A stretch of 64,000 nucleotides of DNA, from NCBI GenBank assembly GCA_014642895.1, contig BMJD01000002.1, positions 1-64,000 of the forward strand, in the 5' to 3' direction. The notes under the pieces are model-generated. The model had not been told where the DNA came from and made no database searches. It worked only from the letters and a program-made list of their open reading frames with translations. The DNA comes from Lentibacillus populi. GTDB taxonomy: Bacteria > Bacillota > Bacilli > Bacillales > Amphibacillaceae. Below are positions 29,567 through 38,690 of this stretch, piece by piece; the first letter of the stretch is position 1, and each line of letters opens with the position of its first letter. The translations under genes were made by a program, and so were the position numbers.

Positions 29567-29674
29567 TCAGAGATCAGAGGTCGGAACAGAGGACGGAATT
29601 GAAATTCGGAGTGGAAGAAACCGGTAAAGAAGCTTGGCTTTAATCACTCCAAATCATAGCGGATGGTGCCAGAT

Positions 29675-30235
29675 ATGAAACGGACGAAAGCTGAACGACA
29701 GCGTTTATTAAAAGAGACGATTGAACATACACCATTTATTACAGACGAAGAATTATCACAAATATTTTCTGTAAGCATTCAAACCATTCGATTGGATCGC
29801 ATGGAGCTAGCTATACCCGAATTACGGGAGCGAATCCGGTCAGTTGCGACGGATCAATGGAACGAGACGGTGAAAGCACTGCCTCTGGATGAAGTTATTG
29901 GCGAAGTAATCGATTTGGAATTGGATAAACGAGCGATATCCATATTGAATATTAAGCGTGAGCATGTTTTTTCACGAAATAAAATTGCCCGCGGGCATCA
30001 TCTGTTTGCCCAGGCAAATTCGCTGGCGGTAGCGGTTATTAATGACGAGCTGGCGTTAACTGCCAAATCAGAACTTAAATTCACACGGCAGGTTACAGAA
30101 GGGGAACGTGTTGTAGCAAAAGCAGTAGTTGAAGAGGTGAACGACAATGGGCAAACGACTGTAAGGGTCAATAGCTTTGTCAATAATGAAATAGTGTTTA
30201 CCGGATTGTTTCATATGTATCGGTCAAATCGATAA
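29675..30235 (+). CDS. fapR: Fatty acid biosynthesis repressor FapR
   Basis: The 186-residue repressor controls lipid synthesis genes in response to malonyl-CoA. The N-terminal DeoR-like helix-turn-helix (about residues 5-55) contains [19 protein letters not shown], and the C-terminal hotdog domain has [19 protein letters not shown]. The frame opens at a GTG at 29663; the family start corresponds to ATG 29675 ([12 protein letters not shown]). It is the first gene of its own target operon. Confidence 0.93.
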   Translation: MKRTKAERQRLLKETIEHTPFITDEELSQIFSVSIQTIRLDRMELAIPELRERIRSVATDQWNETVKALPLDEVIGEVIDLELDKRAISILNIKREHVFSRNKIARGHHLFAQANSLAVAVINDELALTAKSELKFTRQVTEGERVVAKAVVEEVNDNGQTTVRVNSFVNNEIVFTGLFHMYRSNR

Positions 30236-30283
30236 GAAAGTGTAAGCATCTGTTTTGTAACGGATAAAAGGGGACAAGTTGAA

Positions 30284-31291
30284 ATGAAAATAGCTATAGA
30301 CGCCATGGGAGGTGACCATGCACCAAAGGAGATTGTGCTTGGTGCAATGGATGCCATCGCCAGGATCAACGATTTACAAATAGCGTTAATTGGTGATCAG
30401 GAAAAAATCAGCCCATTTTTGACGAATGATCGAAATATTAAAGTCATTCATACCGATGAAATCATAACGGGCGAGGATGAACCCGTCCGTGCTGTACGGC
30501 GTAAGAAAAATGCATCACTTGTGCTAATGGCAAAGGAAGTAAAGGAACAAAACGCAGATGCTTGTATATCGGCAGGGAATACGGGTGCATTAATGAGTGC
30601 GGGGTTATTTGTGGTTGGCCGAATACCCGGGATTGACCGGCCAGCATTAAGTCCGACATTACCAACCATTGATGGAAAAGGATTTTTATTATTGGATGTT
30701 GGAGCAAACGTTGATGCCAAAGCACATCACCTTGTCCAATATGCGATAATGGGGTCTATTTATACGCAAAAAGTCCGATCGATTAAAAATCCGACAGTAG
30801 GCCTGCTAAATGTTGGGACAGAAGACGGCAAGGGAAACGATCTGACAAAAAAAGCATTTCTTCAGCTGAAGGAAGCCCCGGTGAATTTTATTGGTAACGT
30901 GGAAGCACGGGATCTGTTGGACGGAGCAGCCGATGTTGTTGTTACCGATGGATTCAGCGGTAATATTGCCTTAAAAACAATTGAAGGTACTGCACTTGCG
31001 ATGTTTTCGATGCTGAAACAAACATTTATGTCTTCACTGAAGACAAAACTTGCGGCTAGTATGGTGAAAAACGACTTAAAAGGATTGCAAGGGAAACTGG
31101 ATTATTCAGAATATGGCGGTGCTGGCTTGTTCGGATTAGCGGCTCCGGTTATTAAAGCCCATGGATCATCCAACCGCCGGGCTATTTTCAATGCGATTAA
31201 ACAAGCATGTCATATGATAGAACACAATGTAACAGATACTATTAAGCAAGCGATTGTATCAGCTGAAATCGACAAGGGGGAAAATGAATGA
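30284..31291 (+). CDS. plsX: Phosphate acyltransferase PlsX
   Basis: The 335-residue enzyme makes acyl-phosphate from acyl-ACP for phospholipid synthesis. It starts [20 protein letters not shown], with [15 protein letters not shown] and [13 protein letters not shown] further on, all family hallmarks. It is preceded by an AAAAGGGGA site and overlaps fabD by 4 bases. Confidence 0.95.
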   Translation: MKIAIDAMGGDHAPKEIVLGAMDAIARINDLQIALIGDQEKISPFLTNDRNIKVIHTDEIITGEDEPVRAVRRKKNASLVLMAKEVKEQNADACISAGNTGALMSAGLFVVGRIPGIDRPALSPTLPTIDGKGFLLLDVGANVDAKAHHLVQYAIMGSIYTQKVRSIKNPTVGLLNVGTEDGKGNDLTKKAFLQLKEAPVNFIGNVEARDLLDGAADVVVTDGFSGNIALKTIEGTALAMFSMLKQTFMSSLKTKLAASMVKNDLKGLQGKLDYSEYGGAGLFGLAAPVIKAHGSSNRRAIFNAIKQACHMIEHNVTDTIKQAIVSAEIDKGENE

Positions 31292-32223
31292 AACGTGTAG
31301 CATTTATGTTCCCGGGGCAGGGATCACAGACAGTTGGAATGGGGAAAGAATTTTACGATGCCTACCCCGAAATTAAGGAACTATATGAGGAAGCCGACAA
31401 AACACTTGATTTCTCACTCTCGGAAATTATGTTTACGGGTCCTAAGGAAACATTAACCTTGACGGAAAATGCGCAGCCGGCGTTATTATTATCAAGTATT
31501 GCGATTCATACACTACTTATCAAACAGGAAATCCAACCTGTGATGGCTGTTGGACATAGTCTGGGGGAATATAGTGCATTAGTTGCAGCTGGTGCGCTAT
31601 CCTTAGAGGATGCACTACCATTGGTTGCTGCACGCGGAAGACTAATGGAAGAAGCTTATCCAGCCGGGAAGGGTGCGATGGCAGCTGTATTGGAAATGGC
31701 TCAAGAAGATATTGAAACGGTATTAAACGGCATGCCAACAGACGAAATTGTCGATATTGCTAATTTGAATTGTCCCGGACAAATCGTTATTTCCGGTACG
31801 AAAGAAGGAATTGAACAAGCGTCAGCGAAATTAAAGGATAGTGGAGCGAAACGAGTATTGCCATTGAATGTTAGTGGTCCATTTCATTCCCGTTTAATGA
31901 AAGCCGCAAATGAACAATTTGCGAAGAAGCTTGACGAAGTAGCCATAACGGAAGCAAGCATTCCGGTCTATGCTAATGTTACGGCGAACCCCGTAACGGA
32001 TAATGAAAAAATAAAGGATTTGCTCTTGAAGCAGCTTTATTCTCCTGTTCGCTTTGAAGAGTCCATTCAACATATGCTTGATGAAGGAGTTGATGCCTTC
32101 GTGGAAGTTGGCAATGGAAAGGTATTAAGCGGGTTAGTGAAGAAAATTAGCCGCCGGACAAAAACGTTTGCTATTCAGGATCAGGAGTCAATGGATGCGT
32201 TTATTTCATGGTATAAGGAGTGA
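31288..32223 (+). CDS. fabD: Malonyl-CoA:ACP transacylase
   Basis: The 311-residue enzyme loads malonate onto acyl carrier protein. The motif [17 protein letters not shown], the nucleophile elbow [16 protein letters not shown] and the catalytic-His block GPFHSRLM are intact. It overlaps plsX at its start and fabG's upstream region at its end, consistent with one FapR-controlled operon. Confidence 0.95.
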   Translation: MKRVAFMFPGQGSQTVGMGKEFYDAYPEIKELYEEADKTLDFSLSEIMFTGPKETLTLTENAQPALLLSSIAIHTLLIKQEIQPVMAVGHSLGEYSALVAAGALSLEDALPLVAARGRLMEEAYPAGKGAMAAVLEMAQEDIETVLNGMPTDEIVDIANLNCPGQIVISGTKEGIEQASAKLKDSGAKRVLPLNVSGPFHSRLMKAANEQFAKKLDEVAITEASIPVYANVTANPVTDNEKIKDLLLKQLYSPVRFEESIQHMLDEGVDAFVEVGNGKVLSGLVKKISRRTKTFAIQDQESMDAFISWYKE

Positions 32224-32228
32224 TACTA

Positions 32229-32969
32229 ATGTTACAGGGAAAAAATGCTCTTGTTACGGGCGCATCACGAGGGATTGGCAGGGCTATCGCCTTGGAATTG
32301 GCGAAACAAGGTGCGAATGTTGCCGTTAATTATGCTGGCAGTGAAGCAAAAGCACAGGCGGTTGTAGAAGAAATACAAAAACTTGGCGGCAAAGCATTTA
32401 AAGTACAAGCTGATGTTGCCAATGAATCGGAAGTAAAAGACATGGTCAAAAAGGTAATTAGTGAATTTGGGGGTCTGGATATTCTTGTTAATAATGCAGG
32501 AATTACCCGTGATAATTTGCTAATGCGTATGAAAGAAGCCGAATTTGATCAAGTTATTAACACGAATTTAAAAGGTGTATTCGTTTGTACAAAGGCAGTT
32601 ACAAGGCAAATGATGAAGCAGCGCAGCGGGAAAATTGTCAATGTTGCTTCGATCGTCGGCATCAGCGGGAACCCGGGACAAGCTAACTATGTTGCAGCAA
32701 AGGCCGGGGTAATTGGACTGACAAAAACAGCCGCAAAAGAATTAGCATCACGGAATATTTTTGTCAATGCCGTTGCACCAGGGTTTATTTCAACTGATAT
32801 GACGGACGCATTAACCGATGAACAACGCGCCGGTATGCACAACATGATCCCATTAGGCAAATTAGGCGAAGCAGAAGACGTTGCCAAGGTCGTCCGCTTT
32901 CTAGCGTCAGACGATGCCAATTACATCACCGGACAAACCATCCATGTCGATGGTGGAATGGTGATGTAG
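32229..32969 (+). CDS. fabG: 3-oxoacyl-[ACP] reductase
   Basis: The 246-residue short-chain dehydrogenase reduces 3-oxoacyl-ACP with NADPH. The cofactor motif [10 protein letters not shown] lies near residue 10, the Ser-Tyr-Lys triad is in NVASIVG and NYVAAKAG, and [10 protein letters not shown] is present. An upstream GTG at 32220 is in frame, but the AAGGAG site fits the ATG at 32229 with 8 bases of spacing. Confidence 0.95.
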   Translation: MLQGKNALVTGASRGIGRAIALELAKQGANVAVNYAGSEAKAQAVVEEIQKLGGKAFKVQADVANESEVKDMVKKVISEFGGLDILVNNAGITRDNLLMRMKEAEFDQVINTNLKGVFVCTKAVTRQMMKQRSGKIVNVASIVGISGNPGQANYVAAKAGVIGLTKTAAKELASRNIFVNAVAPGFISTDMTDALTDEQRAGMHNMIPLGKLGEAEDVAKVVRFLASDDANYITGQTIHVDGGMVM

Positions 32970-32977
32970 TAATAAAA

Positions 32978-33100
32978 GCGAAGCGGGCTTGCTCAAGCGG
33001 CGTAAAGCATAGACAAGGGACCGTAGAACGGATGGTTTTGCCGTCCGAAGTGTCCATTGTCTATGTCTTGTAGCCGCTAGCCCGCGCGTAGCTAGACAGG
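32978..33100. repeat. Long imperfect hairpin element between fabG and acpP
   Basis: The arms pair over about 110 bases: GCGGGCT with AGCCCGC outermost, then AGCGGC with GCCGCT, then CATAGACAA with TTGTCTATG, then GGAC with GTCC. The inner loop holds another small hairpin. It is far richer in G+C than its neighbours. It resembles the other GC-rich intergenic elements in this window and could act as a terminator, processing site or mobile element remnant. Confidence 0.7.
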
Positions 33101-33149
33101 GTTCGAGAATGAATCAGTACAGACAATCATTGAAAGGGGGTGAAGGAGT

Positions 33150-33386
33150 ATGGCAGACGTATTTGATCGTGTAAAAGATATTATTGTTGATAAACTTGAT
33201 GTGGAAGAATCAAAAGTGACGTTGGAAGCATCTTTCAAGGATGATCTTGATGCAGATTCATTAGACGTAGTAGAGCTTGTTATGGAGCTTGAAGATGAAT
33301 TTGACATGGAAATCGCGGATGAAGAAGCAGAGAAAATTAATACAGTAGGTGATGCTGTTGACTACATAAACAGTACACAATCTTAA
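33150..33386 (+). CDS. acpP: Acyl carrier protein
   Basis: The 78-residue acidic protein carries growing acyl chains. The phosphopantetheine serine lies in [17 protein letters not shown]. The start ATG follows a GGGGTGAAGGAG stretch. Separation from fabG by a 180-bp hairpin-bearing spacer suggests it may have its own expression level. Confidence 0.96.
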   Translation: MADVFDRVKDIIVDKLDVEESKVTLEASFKDDLDADSLDVVELVMELEDEFDMEIADEEAEKINTVGDAVDYINSTQS

Positions 33387-33410
33387 TTATTGCCTTTTAT
33401 TTTATCAGTA

Positions 33411-33450
33411 GGAAGTCTCGCAATGTGCGAGGCTTTCCGTATATTTTTTA
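33411..33450 (+). terminator. Terminator after acpP
   Basis: The hairpin GGAAGTCTCGCA / TGCGAGGCTTTCC has a three-base loop and a nearby T-run at about 33444-33449. Confidence 0.65.
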
Positions 33451-33482
33451 ACAACCCAAAAGATCGAAGCAGGTGACATAAT

Positions 33483-34166
33483 ATGGATGTTGCAAAATTG
33501 GAAAAACAACTGGGTATAACATTTCATGATCATGCTTTAGTTAAATTGGCATTTACACATTCATCCTATGTGAATGAGCATCGAAGAGAAGTTTTTTCGG
33601 ATAACGAACGATTGGAATATTTGGGTGATGCTGTATTGGAATTAGCCGTTTCCCAATATTTATATCGCAATAATACGCAGATGCCTGAGGGGGAAATGAC
33701 CAAATTACGGGCAGCAATTGTTTGTGAACCGTCACTAAATAATTTTGCCCATGACTTGCATTTTGCTGAGCACCTTATGCTTGGCAAAGGAGAAGAACAA
33801 ACTGGCGGACGTGAGCGACCAGCCATACTTGCTGATGCATTTGAAGCATTTCTTGGAGCACTGTATTTGGATCAAGGATTTGATGCCGTATTGCATTTTA
33901 TGAACAAGTTTATCTTTCCGAAAATAGAAAACGGTGCTTTTTCGCATGCGATGGATTATAAAAGTCAGCTGCAGGAGCTGGTTCAGCAATACCGAAATGC
34001 CAGTGTGGAATATAACGTTGTAGAAGAGAAGGGACCATCACATGACAAGGAATTTGTCTCAGAAGTCGTGATAAAAGGAAAAACCTCAGGTCGCGGGATC
34101 GGTCGTACCAAAAAAGAAGCAGAACAACGCGCGGCAAAGGATGCGTTGGATACGTTTAATAAGTAA
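33483..34166 (+). CDS. rnc: Ribonuclease III
   Basis: The 227-residue enzyme cleaves double-stranded RNA, including rRNA precursors. The catalytic signature [17 protein letters not shown] lies near residue 41, with the second acidic block [17 protein letters not shown] near 117. The C-terminal double-stranded-RNA-binding domain starts around residue 155 and ends [13 protein letters not shown]. In B. subtilis smc follows directly; here 13.6 kb of accessory DNA intervenes. Confidence 0.96.
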   Translation: MDVAKLEKQLGITFHDHALVKLAFTHSSYVNEHRREVFSDNERLEYLGDAVLELAVSQYLYRNNTQMPEGEMTKLRAAIVCEPSLNNFAHDLHFAEHLMLGKGEEQTGGRERPAILADAFEAFLGALYLDQGFDAVLHFMNKFIFPKIENGAFSHAMDYKSQLQELVQQYRNASVEYNVVEEKGPSHDKEFVSEVVIKGKTSGRGIGRTKKEAEQRAAKDALDTFNK

Positions 34167-34175
34167 GAAAGGTAG

Positions 34176-34212
34176 AGGCTGTAGTTCACAATGTTGAATT
34201 ACGGCCTTTTGT
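34176..34212 (+). terminator. Terminator after rnc
   Basis: A long stem with wobble pairs (AGGCTGTAGTTC / GAATTACGGCCT) is followed by a T-run. It isolates the housekeeping operon from the island downstream. Confidence 0.75.
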
Positions 34213-34534
34213 GCAATTTGTCTTTCTCGTTGAAAATTGTGTTTTAAACTGACCAACATTAATTTCCTTTAGCTATCCATAAAGGCAAATAAGAAACATT
34301 ATTGATAGTTGACATTCTGTTAATTATATTAATAACCCCTAACTACAAGTCTATATTTGTAATTACCTCCATTAAATATTTCTTGATAAATAGACCATCT
34401 TTACTATTGGAATAGTCCTATCACATTTGATTCTTGAAGTTATTGAAGTTACCACCCTAACTTTTTTAAATTAACGAATAAGAAAAATATTATTGATTAT
34501 TTTTTCTATTGTGATGTTTGTTACAGACTGTTTA
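34213..34534. other. AT-rich spacer at the left edge of the accessory island
   Basis: About 320 bases contain no supported gene. The A+T content is clearly above that of the core on the left, which marks the start of the acquired region. No inverted terminal repeat, tRNA end or integrase is visible. Confidence 0.5.
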
Positions 34535-34563
34535 TTTACTTGTATGTATATTTAATGTATAAA
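34535..34563 (+). promoter_or_regulatory. Candidate promoter of the RiPP-like cluster
   Basis: TTTACT at 34535-34540 and TATAAA at 34558-34563 are 17 bases apart, a plausible sigma-A pair. The first precursor's ribosome site, AGAAGGGGGGG, starts 12 bases later. The surrounding DNA is so AT-rich that chance matches are likely. Confidence 0.35.
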
Positions 34564-34591
34564 GACTTGATATCAGAAGGGGGGGTTAATA

Positions 34592-34699
34592 ATGAAATTT
34601 AAAAGTAATGTAAAGGAATTACCAAATGATGTATTGGCTGAAATGGAGTCATGTGCATGTTCTTGCGGTGCAAAGATTGGTAGCGGTTCAGGAGTATAA
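34592..34699 (+). CDS. Cys-rich RiPP precursor peptide 1
   Basis: This 35-residue peptide has a charged N-terminal half (leader, with KELPNDVLAE) and a C-terminal half with three cysteines in CACSCG at residues 21-26, ending GSGSGV. The start ATG follows AGAAGGGGGGG, a very strong ribosome site. A second peptide encoded 34 bases downstream shares the ELP motif, the MESCACSCG block and the final GSGV exactly, which shows selection on the product. With a radical SAM/SPASM gene next door, I infer a ribosomally made, thioether-bridged peptide (sactipeptide or ranthipeptide-like). I do not recognise the exact family. Confidence 0.8.
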   Translation: MKFKSNVKELPNDVLAEMESCACSCGAKIGSGSGV

Positions 34700-34733
34700 T
34701 TAATTAAGAATATTATTCAGAAAGGTGATTAAT

Positions 34734-34838
34734 ATGGAAAACAAAAATGTAATCGAATTACCAGAAGAAATACTTTATCAAATGGAGTCATGTGCATGTT
34801 CTTGTGGGTCTGTTACTGGTAAAGGATCGGGAGTTTAA
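34734..34838 (+). CDS. Cys-rich RiPP precursor peptide 2
   Basis: This 34-residue paralogue of the upstream peptide begins MENKNVIELPEEILYQ, then has the same MESCACSCG block (Cys 20, 22, 24) and ends GKGSGV. The five or six residues between the Cys block and the tail differ from copy 1 (SVTGK against AKIGS), suggesting two related products. The AAAGGTGATT ribosome site is weaker than that of copy 1. The leader is unusually short, and the ELPxxxLxxMES pattern is the likely recognition element for the maturase (inference). Confidence 0.8.
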   Translation: MENKNVIELPEEILYQMESCACSCGSVTGKGSGV

Positions 34839-34844
34839 AATAGT

Positions 34845-34882
34845 ATTAGCTGCTAACCTTTAGGGGTTGGCAGTTAATAAAC
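34845..34882 (+). terminator. Read-through hairpin between precursor genes and maturase gene
   Basis: The stem GCTGCTAACC / GGTTGGCAG closes over TTTAGG, with extra TTA/TAA pairs outside. It lacks a solid T-run, so it probably stops or protects only part of the transcripts. That would leave the peptides made in excess over the enzymes, a layout common in peptide biosynthetic operons. Confidence 0.6.
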
Positions 34883-34900
34883 TATAAGGGGAGAATATTG

Positions 34901-36115
34901 ATGAGGGTTTCTAACGATATTATTACAATTGATGGTTCAGGTAAAAGTTTAATCTATAATCATGAATGGAATAAAGCTGTTATTGTAAATGATAGAACTA
35001 AAAACCATTTACTAAATGATAGGACCAATAACATTAAGGAAAACTTGTCATATTTAAGCGAAGAAGAGATCAGAGCATTAGAGAACAGTGGTATAATATA
35101 CAACGATAATGATGGAATATATGAACAAAACAAATACAAATACACATTGATGAAAAGAAATGCTGATGTAAATATTAAAACTGTTTATTTCCATATAACC
35201 CAAAGATGCAATCTAAAATGTTCCTATTGTTATAATATGGAAAACCTAAATAAACCTGACAAACTCACAACTAACGACATTAAAAGTATAATAAATCAAT
35301 TAAAAAGCCTAAGTGTGCAAACAATAATATTTACAGGTGGAGAAGTATTGCTTCGCAGGGATATAGTTGAATTATGCGAACATGTAAAATTAAACAATAT
35401 GAAGTGTCAAGTACTGTCCAATGGGGTTTTGTTGCATAAGAGGAAGGAACTTTTAAAGTTTGTTGATAAATTTATAATTAGTTTGGATACAATGCATGAA
35501 GAAAATAATCTAAGAACAGGTTTAAACATACCTCGCTTGCTTGACAATCTAAGGAATATACCTGATCAATACAAAAGTAAATTTATTGTTAGGTCAGTTG
35601 TTTCAAAAACCGGAGAAAGTGATTGGAAGGAGGTAGCCAATTATGTTGAAAATCATGTAGGGATGAAGCATTTGGTTACACCCTTTATTCCAAATAGTCA
35701 TGAAGATATAAAATATATGGCAGACCTCGATTCTTTACCAACAAATGATGATGACTGCAATTTAAGTGGAAATGTTTGTGGAGCATCTTATCAAATAGTA
35801 GCGATCGATTCAAATGGAGATATATACCCTTGTCAATGTTTGATTAAAGATAAGTTATTAATAGCTAATATTATGGAAAATGAATGGTTATCAAAACTTA
35901 AGTCATCCAGTGTGACCACTGGTTTTCAAAACAGAACTGTTCTGGATATAGAAGGTTGTGCTACATGTGAGGTAAAATATCTTTGTGGTGGGGGCTGTAG
36001 GGCCATATCTGAAAATGTATATGGAAATTTAGAAAGTCGAGTCGAATTTTTATGTGAATTTCAAAAGAAAATAGCCTATAATAAATTAAAAGGTTTATTA
36101 AAAACATATGGATAA
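34901..36115 (+). CDS. Radical SAM/SPASM peptide maturase
   Basis: The 404-residue enzyme has the radical SAM 4Fe-4S motif CNLKCSYC (Cys 103, 107, 110), then FTGGEVLLRRD, and a C-terminal SPASM domain with auxiliary-cluster cysteines in VCGASY, YPCQC, GCATCEVKYLCGGGC and LCEF. The first 85 residues look like a PqqD-type peptide-recognition domain (inference from pattern). Such enzymes install thioether or carbon-carbon crosslinks on peptide substrates, here presumably the cysteines of the twin precursors. A TTG one codon upstream is in frame, but the AAGGGGAG site favours the ATG at 34901. Base composition is very AT-rich, unlike the core genes. Confidence 0.9.
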   Translation: MRVSNDIITIDGSGKSLIYNHEWNKAVIVNDRTKNHLLNDRTNNIKENLSYLSEEEIRALENSGIIYNDNDGIYEQNKYKYTLMKRNADVNIKTVYFHITQRCNLKCSYCYNMENLNKPDKLTTNDIKSIINQLKSLSVQTIIFTGGEVLLRRDIVELCEHVKLNNMKCQVLSNGVLLHKRKELLKFVDKFIISLDTMHEENNLRTGLNIPRLLDNLRNIPDQYKSKFIVRSVVSKTGESDWKEVANYVENHVGMKHLVTPFIPNSHEDIKYMADLDSLPTNDDDCNLSGNVCGASYQIVAIDSNGDIYPCQCLIKDKLLIANIMENEWLSKLKSSSVTTGFQNRTVLDIEGCATCEVKYLCGGGCRAISENVYGNLESRVEFLCEFQKKIAYNKLKGLLKTYG

Positions 36116-37046
36116 GGTATGGTTTAAACAAATTATAGCAGAAAATTATATTTTCAATTTCAAAAATGTAGATGAGGAAGATGAAATATATAATATATTC
36201 TTCCAAAACGATAAATATCTTAAGATAAGTTATGACAAGGACTTTTGGAATATATTTGATTTATTAGGAATGAAATATAGGTTAGTTAATAAAGAAATTG
36301 TAATAACAAAAAATGATTCGGTATATAAATCTTTGGATAGAGGAACACACATATATAGAATTAATAATATGTCTCCCTGGAAAGGATTAATTATTAAAAA
36401 ACCGAAATATAAAATACAATATTATAAGTTTGATAGTAATAGGAATAAAATATATAATAGCAGAATAATTGAGAATGTTTCAACTGTAGTCAACCCCAGA
36501 ACAACAAATTTTATAAGACAGGTGCAAAACACACTTTATATAAAATTAAAGTCATTTAATAACATAGATCAATTTGATTTCATGGGATTGGAACCTTCCG
36601 ATGAAATAATAGTTGATTTAAGGGATAATATGGGTGGCCTAACAAAGGAGGCTATATTATTCCTTGATTTTTTCTTCAAAAAAAACACCGTGCTTTTTTA
36701 TCTAAAATCTAAGAAAAATATTTTTAAGATAACCTCTAAGACTCCTGCAGCAGTTAAATATAAGAAAATTTATATATTTGTAAATAGGAATACTTTTAGT
36801 TCATCTGAGATTGTTGTAAATGTGATAAAAAGAAAATTAGATAATGTTATTATCGTTGGTGATCGAACAGGTGGGAAGAATGTAACAACGAGAATATTTA
36901 AATATAAAAATTTTTATTTGAAAATCCCTTGCTTTATTTATTCGGTGGAACAAGATTTCGATCCAATTAACGGTAAGGTGACCCCCGATTATTTTATTTC
37001 AGAAAAAACAATGAATAGATTTTTAAAAAAGAGGGTAAATATATGA
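36108..37046 (+). CDS. S41-type serine peptidase homologue of the RiPP cluster
   Basis: The 312-residue protein has the C-terminal-processing peptidase (S41) core: EIIVDLRDNMGG, the serine motif NTFSSSE at about residues 229-234, and GDRTGGK with the likely catalytic lysine at about residue 257. It lacks a PDZ domain and a signal peptide, so it should act inside the cell. It overlaps the maturase gene by 8 bases and the ABC gene by 4. I infer that it trims the modified peptide, possibly at its conserved GSGV end, but leader removal is equally possible. Composition is strongly AT-rich. Confidence 0.8.
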   Translation: MDKVWFKQIIAENYIFNFKNVDEEDEIYNIFFQNDKYLKISYDKDFWNIFDLLGMKYRLVNKEIVITKNDSVYKSLDRGTHIYRINNMSPWKGLIIKKPKYKIQYYKFDSNRNKIYNSRIIENVSTVVNPRTTNFIRQVQNTLYIKLKSFNNIDQFDFMGLEPSDEIIVDLRDNMGGLTKEAILFLDFFFKKNTVLFYLKSKKNIFKITSKTPAAVKYKKIYIFVNRNTFSSSEIVVNVIKRKLDNVIIVGDRTGGKNVTTRIFKYKNFYLKIPCFIYSVEQDFDPINGKVTPDYFISEKTMNRFLKKRVNI

Positions 37047-38629
37047 AACATTTTTTACTAACTAAAAAAACGTATATCCTTGTTTCCATCATCCTAACAG
37101 TATTTATGGCGATCATAACGATGGCCATTCCTTTGTTATTGGTTAATATATTCAACGATAGTTTTGACGTAAATTACACGAATTTCATGTACCTGATTAT
37201 TTTTATGTTTGTCACTTATATCATTCAAATTGCCCTCGTCATTTTCCGGGAAAACTTTGCTGAAGTATTTAATGGAAACTATGCAAAGGGCTTGTATCAG
37301 AAAATGTACAACATGAAATATGATAAGCTATTAAGCCTAGAAACAACCTATATTGTGGAACGAATTGGTCAAGCAGTCGACGCTTTATATATGTTTATTT
37401 CCAACAGCTTTGTCAGCATTGTCAGTAATAGCATCATTATCCTGATATCGCTCATCATTCTGGGATCCATTGATATTTATTTAGCACTTATCTTATTTTT
37501 GTTGTTGCCGCTGAACTATCTTGGGTACAAAGCTATCAATAAAAGGCTGCATGCGAAAAGTATGGCAATGCAAGAAGAAACTGCGGCAGGGTATAAGGAG
37601 ATTATTTCGGTATTTAAAAATATCGATCACATAAAGCAAGAGGAATCATTTGCTAATATAGAAAATCTCATTAGTCACTCGCTTGATAAAATTTATAAAA
37701 GCCGTTCTTCCGTAAATAAATTTGGTCAGAGTACAAGTTTAATCATTAAATTAATTAACAACTTTGTACAAAATCTTATGTTTCTATGGCTAGGATTTAT
37801 GGTCATGGCGAACGAAAGCCTAATTAGCGATCTAGTCATTGTCAGTATCATTTTTCCAATCTATTTTACTGCCATTCAATCGTTAACTAATGTCAATCTT
37901 GAAGTTAGAGATTTACAAGTAAGCAGGGAATTTATTAAAAATGAGCTCGAAGGTAATATAGAAGACGATTCCGATGTCATGTTAGACGAAATAAAAGAAA
38001 TTGCTTTTCACGATGTGAGCTACCACATTGGAGATCATCGCTATCATTTCCCTATTCACGAAGCCTTTAAAAAGGGAGACATTGTTTTTGTGAAAGGGAC
38101 ATCAGGCGTTGGGAAAAGTTCATTGATGAAACTCTTATTAAAATATCGTGTGGGTAACGGTATACAAATCAATCAGCAGGACATCAACACATATAACAAT
38201 TCCGCTTTAAGAGGTAAAATCTTTTATTTATCACAGGATTTCACGTTATTGCCAATGTCCATAAAGGATAATATTTTATTTGGCAAAGATGGGACAAAGG
38301 TTGATTGGGAAACGCTAAAGACATCTGATTTATTAACAAGTGTTTTGGAAAGTAAAACATTGGATAGCGATATTTATGAATTTGGTACAAACTTGTCCGG
38401 TGGTGAAAAACAACGAATTATGATCAGTAAATTATTGATTGAAGAATTTGATGTCGTCATATTAGATGAGGTTACAAGTAATATTGATAAAGATTCGTCG
38501 GAATTAATATTAAACACGTTATTGCATAATAGCGGCGACAAAATTAGTTTTATTATATCGCATGACCCGATGATTAGGTTGTTTTGTAATCGGGAATTGG
38601 TTGTGACATCGGATAAGAAAAAAGTTTAA
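37043..38629 (+). CDS. ABC transporter, fused membrane and ATPase domains (peptide exporter)
   Basis: The 528-residue half-transporter has an N-terminal region of about six membrane helices (residues 1-290) and a C-terminal ATPase. Walker A GTSGVGKSS is near residue 353, the signature LSGGEKQR near 450, Walker B VVILDEVTS near 470 and the switch histidine in ISHDP. There is no C39 peptidase domain, so peptide cleavage must come from another protein such as the S41 homologue. It probably works as a homodimer exporting, or giving immunity to, the peptide. Its base composition is closer to the core than that of the two upstream genes. Confidence 0.88.
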   Translation: MKHFLLTKKTYILVSIILTVFMAIITMAIPLLLVNIFNDSFDVNYTNFMYLIIFMFVTYIIQIALVIFRENFAEVFNGNYAKGLYQKMYNMKYDKLLSLETTYIVERIGQAVDALYMFISNSFVSIVSNSIIILISLIILGSIDIYLALILFLLLPLNYLGYKAINKRLHAKSMAMQEETAAGYKEIISVFKNIDHIKQEESFANIENLISHSLDKIYKSRSSVNKFGQSTSLIIKLINNFVQNLMFLWLGFMVMANESLISDLVIVSIIFPIYFTAIQSLTNVNLEVRDLQVSREFIKNELEGNIEDDSDVMLDEIKEIAFHDVSYHIGDHRYHFPIHEAFKKGDIVFVKGTSGVGKSSLMKLLLKYRVGNGIQINQQDINTYNNSALRGKIFYLSQDFTLLPMSIKDNILFGKDGTKVDWETLKTSDLLTSVLESKTLDSDIYEFGTNLSGGEKQRIMISKLLIEEFDVVILDEVTSNIDKDSSELILNTLLHNSGDKISFIISHDPMIRLFCNRELVVTSDKKKV

Positions 38630-38690
38630 TAAAATAAAGTTGCTAGGTGATCGTTCCTGCGCATCATAAATGTTGTAAATAAAGGATTTG

